A stretch of DNA of 64,000 nt from Nansenia antarctica (taxonomy: Eukaryota > Chordata > Actinopteri > Argentiniformes > Microstomatidae), in the NCBI GenBank assembly GCA_963989245.1, contig OZ022349.1, positions 2,755,959 to 2,819,958 on the forward strand, read 5' to 3'. Shown in pieces: positions 58,288-64,000 of this stretch. Every line of letters begins with the position of its first letter. Position 1 is the first letter of the stretch. Made by a program: the position numbers and the translations under genes. The notes beneath the pieces were generated by a model. The model saw only the letters and a program-made list of their open reading frames with translations, ran no database searches and was not told where the DNA came from.

Positions 58288-58470
58288 TCAAGACCATTGG
58301 ACTCCAGGATATCTTTTGAGCTCCTGCATGAGGGCTGACGAGTTGGCGATGTTTACTTTCCTGCTGGCTAGGTGTTGTGTTGTTATTTTGGCCAGATCAT
58401 CATCAAAAAATCGAACAAGGACATTGAGGATTTTGTCCATGTTAAGATTAGTAGCCAAGATAACCTGACA
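58288..58470 (-). pseudogene. Possible transposase-like coding remnant
   Basis: On the minus strand an open stretch reads NMDKILNVLVRFFDDDLAK, then ITTQHLASRKVNIANSSAL, then a stop. The wording (RFFDDDL, TQHLASR) recalls proteins of hAT-type elements in fish, but it is too short to assign. It could also be an exon remnant of an unrelated gene. Confidence 0.3.
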
Positions 58471-58728
58471 GACAATCAGAAAAGCAGCTGTCCAGCCACC
58501 TATACAATGTTGCTTGCTTGGCCTCCCTCTTAGTTAAAACCTACGGTTTTTAACTGTGACGCCTTTAAGAATTGACATGGCTTTTCAAGGATTGTTGGAT
58601 TTATAAAATGCTTGCTCACAAGACAATATTCTGATTTTGTTTATTACTAAAAACGTAATTTGTGAGGAGATTCCCTTTACAACCAATTTTTAAAAGATCA
58701 TGGCCAATTCAATTGATTAAACACTGTT

Positions 58729-58824
58729 ATGAATGGCCTGATTCACCGGTTCAGCATACAAAAATATCTCACCCCGGCTGAGATGAAGACGCTGGCTGGA
58801 GAGACAGGGCTCACGTACAAACAG
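58729..58824 (+). pseudogene. nanog: Nanog-like homeobox exon, 5'-truncated
   Basis: Encodes MNGLIHRFSIQKYLTPAEMK then TLAGETGLTYKQ and ends at a donor CAG/GTGAGG. This matches the middle of the teleost Nanog homeodomain, where the same intron splits helix 3. The N-terminal arm and the start of helix 1 are missing: homology begins at MNGL and the upstream sequence is unrelated. No Nanog exon 1 was seen upstream. A usual Nanog would have the arm in the same exon, so this is probably a truncated pseudogene copy. Confidence 0.7.
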
Positions 58825-59201
58825 GTGAGGTTACATATTTTACTCTGTGCAGCTTTTCCACGAGAAGAGCTTCTGCTCACGAATGTTAGCGCTAGAGATT
58901 CATATTTCTTAACTTACACACATGTATTTATAGTAGCCTAATATACATATAACCAGTGTATTCCTTTTGTCTTGAGTGTCATAAGTGTAGTACATCATGA
59001 GTATTATTATTATTATTTTTACACAACTAAAAGTAGTAAGTAACTACTTTAAGTAACAGGAGTAAGCTACAAATGAATTGCCCCCAGTGGGATCAATAAA
59101 GTTGTCTGAATCCGAGTATAGTAAGTGCTATACAAAATATAATATTGGGCCAATTTTGTGTAAGGTGCCGATTAACCGGTGTTCTGCTTTTTGTCTTGAA
59201 G

Positions 59202-59306
59202 GTGAAGACGTGGTTCCAGAACCGCAGGATGAAACTGAAGAGGCAGCAGAAAGACAGCAGCTGGATGTCTGAAGGGCACCAGCCCAACATCCCAGCTCAC
59301 GCTCAG
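59202..59306 (+). pseudogene. nanog: Nanog-like homeobox exon 3 (helix 3 and tail)
   Basis: The acceptor TTGTCTTGAAG precedes VKTWFQNRRMKLKRQQKDSS, with the invariant W, F, N and R of homeodomain helix 3, and then WMSEGHQPNIPAHAQ before a GTGAGT donor. It is in phase with the exon at 58729-58824. The WFQNRRMKLKRxQKD wording is characteristic of Nanog. The exon end has been amplified into a minisatellite. Confidence 0.75.
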
Positions 59307-59645
59307 GTGAGTCACCCACAGCAGCTGGATGTCTGAAGGGCACCAGCCCAACATCCCAGCTCACGCTCAGGTGAGTCACAAAGACAGCAGCTGGATGTCT
59401 GAAGGGCACCAGCCCAACATCCCAGCTCACGCTCAGGTGAGTCACAAAGACAGCAGCTGGATGTCTGAAGGGCACCAGCCCAACATCCCAGCTCACGCTC
59501 AGGTGAGTCACAAAGACAGCAGCTGGATGTCTGAAGGGCACCAGCCCAACATCCCAGCTCACGCTCAGGTGAGTCACCCACAAAGACAGCAGCTGGATGT
59601 CTGAAGGGCACCAGCCCAACATCCCAGCTCACGCTCAGGTGAGTC
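59253..59645 (+). repeat. 66-bp minisatellite made from the Nanog exon end and its splice donor (6 copies)
   Basis: Copies begin near 59253, 59320, 59383, 59449, 59515 and 59585. Each contains CAGCTGGATGTCTGAAGGGC and ends GCTCAG/GTGAGTC. The common period is 66 bp (22 codons), so reading through the donor sites keeps an open frame. Each copy carries a potential 5' splice site. Confidence 0.9.
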
Positions 59646-59649
59646 CCTC

Positions 59650-59945
59650 AGTCTCTTTCTGCTGAACTTGACTCCTCCAAGCAGGACGTTGAGCGTTTGT
59701 CTGCAGACCTGCAGAAGCAAATCACAGCTCTGGATTGTATATCTAAGGAAAGTGCTACGTTCAAGGCTCAGAAGGAGAATCTTGAGAAGCAGCTCTCAGA
59801 TGTACAGGCCAATCTCTCTGCCTCTGAGGCTTGTCACAAGGAGCTCTCATTCAAGACAGAAGAACTCTTGACATTTAGGGACAAGCTCACAGAAGATCAA
59901 GATAAACTTTTGACCACAAACCAGCAGTTAGATAGAGAGAAGGCC
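59650..59945 (+). pseudogene. Coiled-coil coding fragment inserted in the Nanog repeat
   Basis: An open frame of about 95 codons has heptad-like Leu spacing (ADLQKQITALDCISKES, ENLEKQLSDVQANLSAS, TEELLTFRDKLTEDQDKL) and no introns. It is bounded on the left by a minisatellite copy and on the right by the same Nanog tail (CAACATCCCAGCTCACGCTC), so it was dropped into or captured by the repeat. It resembles long golgin/endosomal coiled-coil proteins; the parent gene is not identified. It could be a retrocopy fragment. Confidence 0.5.
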
Positions 59946-60455
59946 CCCCAACATCCCAGCTCACGCTCAGGTGAGTCACCCACAGAGTTGTCTGGCAAAG
60001 ACGTGTGTGTGAGACACTGTCCCAATTCTCTACCCTTCTCCTTGAGGTGATCGCTATTGACCACACCCCCATATGTATTTAAAGACACTGGATTGGTGTT
60101 TCCACCCTCCCTTTGTATTTTTTAAACGTTTGCCGTTAAACCCTCAAAGGGGAGCGAACAAGTCGACATGTTGTAGAAGAAGGGAGAACATTGCGACGCT
60201 TGCTTTTTGTATTTTTCCCTGTACACAACATCACTGACTGGATGATGCACCATGTTGTCCAGCCTGTGCCTCCTGTTGGTCAGTAACAGAGATGCGGTAG
60301 GCTCGGACAGAGATTGACTCGTCCACAATGGAGACAAGTCCCTAGTCCGGACACAGTCTTAAAGGCAGGACGATACATTACCAGCAACAACAGCAATGCT
60401 ACGCCATTGCTACATGCTCAAGCTACATGATATTAATCACCCATCTCCATCACAG
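59946..60455. other. Nanog tail copy and unassigned DNA
   Basis: 59946-59981 is a seventh Nanog exon tail with a GTGAGT donor. The rest holds no recognised gene. A minus-strand frame at 60337-60122 has wording such as LTNRRHRLDNM that might be transposase debris but is not assignable. Confidence 0.35.
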
Positions 60456-60615
60456 TTTCACGGGGAACACCAAGCTCAAATGCAGGGCCACTACAACCAT
60501 CAGTTCAGAGAAGCGATCTGCAAGAAGAGTCCTCCCCGAAACCTGCCATACTATGCTGGGGGTTACCCCCCGCCTCAACCTGCCTCCTCCCCTCAGCCCT
60601 CTACCAGACCCCAGG
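60456..60615 (+). pseudogene. nanog: Nanog-like exon 4 fragment
   Basis: After an acceptor-like CATCTCCATCACAG, the frame reads FHGEHQAQMQGHYNHQFREA, then ICKKSPPRNLPYYAGGYPPP. It resembles the C-terminal Tyr/Pro-rich part of teleost Nanog. It runs without a donor into AATTAACCGGTGG, which is intron sequence normally found before exon 3, so it is out of order. Confidence 0.5.
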
Positions 60616-60677
60616 TCAACCAATTAACCGGTGGCCAATTAACCGGTGGCCGTGGTGTTCTGCTTTTTGTCTTGAAG

Positions 60678-60731
60678 GTGAAAACGTGGTTCCAGAACCG
60701 CAGGATGAAACTGAAGAGGCACCAGAAAGAT
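60678..60731 (+). pseudogene. nanog: Second copy of Nanog-like exon 3
   Basis: The same intron end (CTTTTTGTCTTGAAG) precedes VKTWFQNRRMKLKRHQKD, after which the Nanog match stops. It lies downstream of the exon 4 fragment. His in place of Gln in KRxQKD is the residue usual in Nanog, so this copy may be nearer to the original. Confidence 0.65.
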
Positions 60732-60938
60732 GTTCATAATCAGAGTGATCACATATGTTTAAAGTGGTTCAATTGTTCTGTTATAACTATTCAAGTTACA
60801 GCTATTAAAGAGCTTATTTTGAAGTATGATTACGTCTCTTGTTATACGTTCATAATAGTTGATACCCTGGTGGCAACTAACGGGCATCCAATTTAACAAA
60901 CAAATTAATCAAGCCTTTGACTCTAATATGTCAACAAG

Positions 60939-61391
60939 ATGACTGTCCTTTCATCTGAGGAAGCCATGAAGCTGTTTGACCTGCTCCAAACTCACTCTGA
61001 CCTCCAACCTCACTCTGACCTCCAACCATGCTCTGAAAACAAAGATGAAGTAAAGACTCAGGCTGGGTTGGATGTACCGGGGATTGTGGGCAGGGAGCAT
61101 CAAAGCCCAATCGACCCTGTGCCAATTAAACAGGAAGTGGAGATGGCAGAAAACGGCTGTTCAGACACCTCATGCTCCAGTCCTTACCTTGTTAAAACTG
61201 AAGATGGGTTTGAGTATGGCTTATGCTCCCTGTGCCAGACAAAGCGAGGAGCACAGCAGGATAAGCAACCAGTGTTTGCGGGAGAGGGTAGCAATTGTTA
61301 TAGCCGTATACGGATCGCTCAATGCTTTTCCCTGGCAGATTCAAGTCAGAATTGTTGTAATGCATGGAATGGTACGAGGAACAGTGTTTGA
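60939..61391 (+). CDS. Unrecognised open frame (150 codons)
   Basis: Starts MTVLSSEEAMKLFDLLQ, contains a short repeat HSDLQPHSDLQP, a possible SUMO-type site (VPIKQEVE) and a CSLC motif. I recognise no family. The last third crosses a hairpin-forming sequence, and no splice signals or partner exons are evident. It may be an exon fragment of an unrelated gene or a chance frame. Confidence 0.25.
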   Translation: MTVLSSEEAMKLFDLLQTHSDLQPHSDLQPCSENKDEVKTQAGLDVPGIVGREHQSPIDPVPIKQEVEMAENGCSDTSCSSPYLVKTEDGFEYGLCSLCQTKRGAQQDKQPVFAGEGSNCYSRIRIAQCFSLADSSQNCCNAWNGTRNSV

Positions 61392-61423
61392 TAGCATTCA
61401 CTATTCCGTGCCATGCATTACAA
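61355..61423. other. Long-stem inverted repeat (hairpin)
   Basis: Arms TTGTAATGCATGG (61355-61367) and CCATGCATTACAA (61411-61423) are perfectly complementary over 13 bp around a 43-nt loop, which itself offers further weak pairing (GTACG / CGTGC, AGTG / CACT). It may be a small folded RNA or a transposon end. No known microRNA was recognised. Confidence 0.5.
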
Positions 61424-61624
61424 TGAGCCTGTCCTCTGATTTCTACCTCCACCAGCCTCCCTTCTCAGAGCGCATTGGAGTAGGAGATCTGAGGCTCCAC
61501 CCCCTTGGGTGTTCTCCTCCAATGCCTTTAGAGAAGGAAGCGAGGGAAGAGGATTGGGAGGAGCTAGTTACTTCCTGTTCCTCTGTCACGGTTTGTTTCA
61601 TCTTTGTTTTGTTTGTTCTTCCAG

Positions 61625-61705
61625 AAATGTATCGACATCCTGATCGAGAAGGAGTACCTGGAGCGCGTGGACGGAGTGAAGGACACGTACAGCTACCTGG
61701 CTTAA
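61625..61705 (+). CDS. cul1: CUL1 terminal coding exon
   Basis: After a pyrimidine-rich acceptor (TTTGTTTGTTCTTCCAG), the frame reads KCIDILIEKEYLERVDGVKD and then TYSYLA with stop TAA. This matches the C-terminus of cullin-1, the SCF ubiquitin-ligase scaffold; this end belongs to the winged-helix (cullin B) domain. The exon starts in phase 0. No other CUL1 exon was recognised in the upstream 7.3 kb before the PABP array. Either the last intron is very long or this is a detached duplicate. Confidence 0.9.
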   Translation, partial: KCIDILIEKEYLERVDGVKDTYSYLA

Positions 61706-62655
<950 letters not shown>

Positions 62656-62770
62656 GCCCTCGGATCAGCTTCATTACTGATGATGATGATGATGTGAGGA
62701 GGAGGAGGAGGAGGAGGAGATGAAGAAGTAGCAGCTAAGAGGAGTTTTGAGATGTTCTAAGGCGATTGAT

Positions 62771-62897
62771 TGGTCTAGGCTGACTGGTGGGTGGGGCTAG
62801 ATAGGAGGGCAGTGATTGGTCTAGGCTGACTGGTGGGTTGGGCTAGGTAGGAGGGCAGTGATTGGTCTAGGCTGACTGGTGGGTGGGGCTAGGTAGG
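62771..62897. repeat. 46-bp tandem repeat, about 3 copies
   Basis: TGGTCTAGGCTGACTGGTGG starts at 62771, 62817 and 62863, with small changes between copies. It is preceded by a GGA trinucleotide run (62697-62718). Confidence 0.85.
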
Positions 62898-63230
62898 ATG
62901 TGGTCAACCTGGATTAAACATCCTGATAAACTCCTGAGTCCTATCTCTGTCACGATCTACTACAGTATGTGACATACATGCTCCTATCATTTTATTATTA
63001 TAATCATGCCCTTGAAGTTGTAATCAATCTTGATTATTAATAATTTTTAATTTAACTTAACTTTAGCTTTATCAAACCAAGAACGAGACCAACGTGCTGA
63101 AACTCTGGCCGTTGTTTGTGAGACTTCTGGGAACTGTAAGAATTGTTTGGGCAATTTCTAATAGTTTTAACTCACTGCCAAAGAGTTCCAGAACACTGCC
63201 AAAGAGTTCCAGAACACTCACCACCTAGAG
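62898..63230. other. No gene recognised
   Basis: AT-rich DNA with a short tandem duplication ACTGCCAAAGAGTTCCAGAAC near 63175-63217. No coding or RNA signal was seen. Confidence 0.4.
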
Positions 63231-63460
63231 CAGGGGTCGGCAACCCGCGGCTCCGGAGCCGCATGCGGCTCTTTTGCCCATCTTCAGTGGCTCCCTGTGG
63301 CTTTGACCACAAATGGAAATTAACAACGATTATTTATTTTTTTCGTTGCCGCGGTGTCTCTCCTTGAACTACAACTCCCTGCTTACGCTGTAATGTTGTA
63401 CGAGGGCCAATAGGATTCGGATATGTTGGCACATGACTAGTATTTTGACTGGACCCAACA
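63231..63460 (+). mobile_element. hAT element, 5' end only
   Basis: Begins CAGGGGTCGGCAACCCGCGG and continues GCTCCGGAGCCGCATGCGGC, a familiar opening of fish hAT elements. The other end is not in the window, so the length is unknown and the right boundary given here is approximate. It may extend to or past the window end. Confidence 0.5.
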
Positions 63461-63598
63461 TGAGACTGGATGTGACAGGTTTTTTCTGTTAGAAGAGTTT
63501 GAATCAATCCCGAAACTATTCAAGATATTTTGGAACAAGGGGTCTTGTGTGTCTGTTGAGAAGGAGGAAAACATACAACTAAAAGTGGAAGAGGAAAA

Positions 63599-63697
63599 GA
63601 CCCTCCCTCCAACGTCAGCTAGGACCTTCCCTCCAACATCAGCTAGGACCTTCCCTCCAACGTCAGCTAGGACCCTCCCTCCAACATCAGTCACGAC
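63599..63697 (+). repeat. 27-bp coding-like tandem repeat, about 3.5 copies
   Basis: CCCTCCAACGTCAGCTAGGA is repeated with small changes and encodes PPTSART-type heptads with F/L in an open plus-strand frame that stops at 63705. It may be the end of an exon or gag-like protein; not assigned. Confidence 0.6.
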
Positions 63698-63763
63698 CCC
63701 AAGATGAGCCCACATGGCTGGGCACCAACCACGGTGACTGTCGGTCATCAACACAAGGACAAG

Positions 63764-64000
63764 ATGCAGTATTCAACATTTAAAAGGAGACTCCTAAGTG
63801 AATCTGAGACTGAGGATAATGAATGCAAGGAAAAGCAGTCACAAGCATCAATGAAGAGGAGATATTTAAGTGAAACTGAATCGGAATCTGAGCCTGAGAT
63901 TGATAACAGTTGTAGCATAAAAAAGAACTTGCATGTTACACAGAACAGGAAATATTCAACTGAGGTTGAGGATGATAAATGCACGAAGACATCAACTGCA
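63764..64000 (+). CDS. Unrecognised charged ORF running off the window
   Basis: 79 codons open to the last base. The protein repeats a basic-acidic motif: FKRRLLSESETED, MKRRYLSETESESEPE, RKYSTEVEDD. The SE/TE-rich stretches would be good CK2-type sites. It may be part of the hAT element that begins at 63231 or the first exon of a gene to the right. The family is not recognised and the start is simply the first ATG. Confidence 0.3.
   Translation, partial: MQYSTFKRRLLSESETEDNECKEKQSQASMKRRYLSETESESEPEIDNSCSIKKNLHVTQNRKYSTEVEDDKCTKTSTA

Noticed and set aside
60122..60337. Minus-strand 71-codon frame with transposase-like wording
   Set aside because: Too short, and no recognisable catalytic or structural motif; noted only as unassigned DNA.

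Overview
The window is animal nuclear DNA, most likely from a bony (teleost) fish. It holds intron-bearing genes with consensus splice sites, a CUL1 terminal exon, Nanog-type homeobox exons, and many fish-type transposable elements (hAT, tRNA-derived SINE, L1, Ty3/gypsy and an R2/R4-like non-LTR element). I cannot name the species.

Positions 1-54278 are a head-to-tail tandem array of one composite unit of about 13.9 kb. Unit 1 is 1-13957 (the window opens inside it), unit 2 is 13958-27824, unit 3 is 27825-46377 (18.55 kb because of a 4.57 kb gypsy insertion), and unit 4 is 46378-54278, where homology stops inside a SINE. The unit edges are arbitrary because the true array start is left of the window. 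In order, each unit carries: a 5'-truncated L1 ORF2 remnant (minus strand); a spacer with inverted repeats; a poly(A)-binding-protein (PABPC)-like gene (plus strand); a hAT-Charlie-like remnant with an 8-bp target duplication; a minus-strand SINE; a 31-bp minisatellite; a long GA tract; and an RT plus restriction-like-endonuclease retrotransposon flanked by direct repeats of about 244 bp. The units differ by scattered single-base changes and repeat lengths.

The PABP-like gene is the main feature of interest. Six exons with mutually compatible splice phases give one open frame of about 849 codons, kept open in all four units. It lacks RRM1 and RRM2. It reads RRM3, RRM4, linker with an in-frame 54-codon duplication, MLLE/PABC, RRM3 tail, a second RRM4, linker, and a second MLLE/PABC. 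An internal unequal duplication has therefore made a two-MLLE protein, and the whole locus was then amplified with its transposon passengers.

The RT/endonuclease element has an unbroken frame only in unit 3. Units 1 and 2 carry different nonsense codons, and the unit 3 copy has lost a putative zinc-ligand histidine. The gypsy element in unit 3 has identical 140-bp LTRs and a single intact gag-pol frame. It is absent from the other units, so it most simply inserted after amplification.

Positions 54279-64000 are single-copy flank rich in hAT debris and simple repeats. They contain a scrambled Nanog-like locus (homeodomain exons in duplicated and reordered pieces, with a 66-bp minisatellite made from an exon end and its splice donor), a coiled-coil coding fragment inserted into it, the last exon and 3' UTR of CUL1 without any other recognisable CUL1 exon, and an unidentified charged reading frame that runs off the right end.
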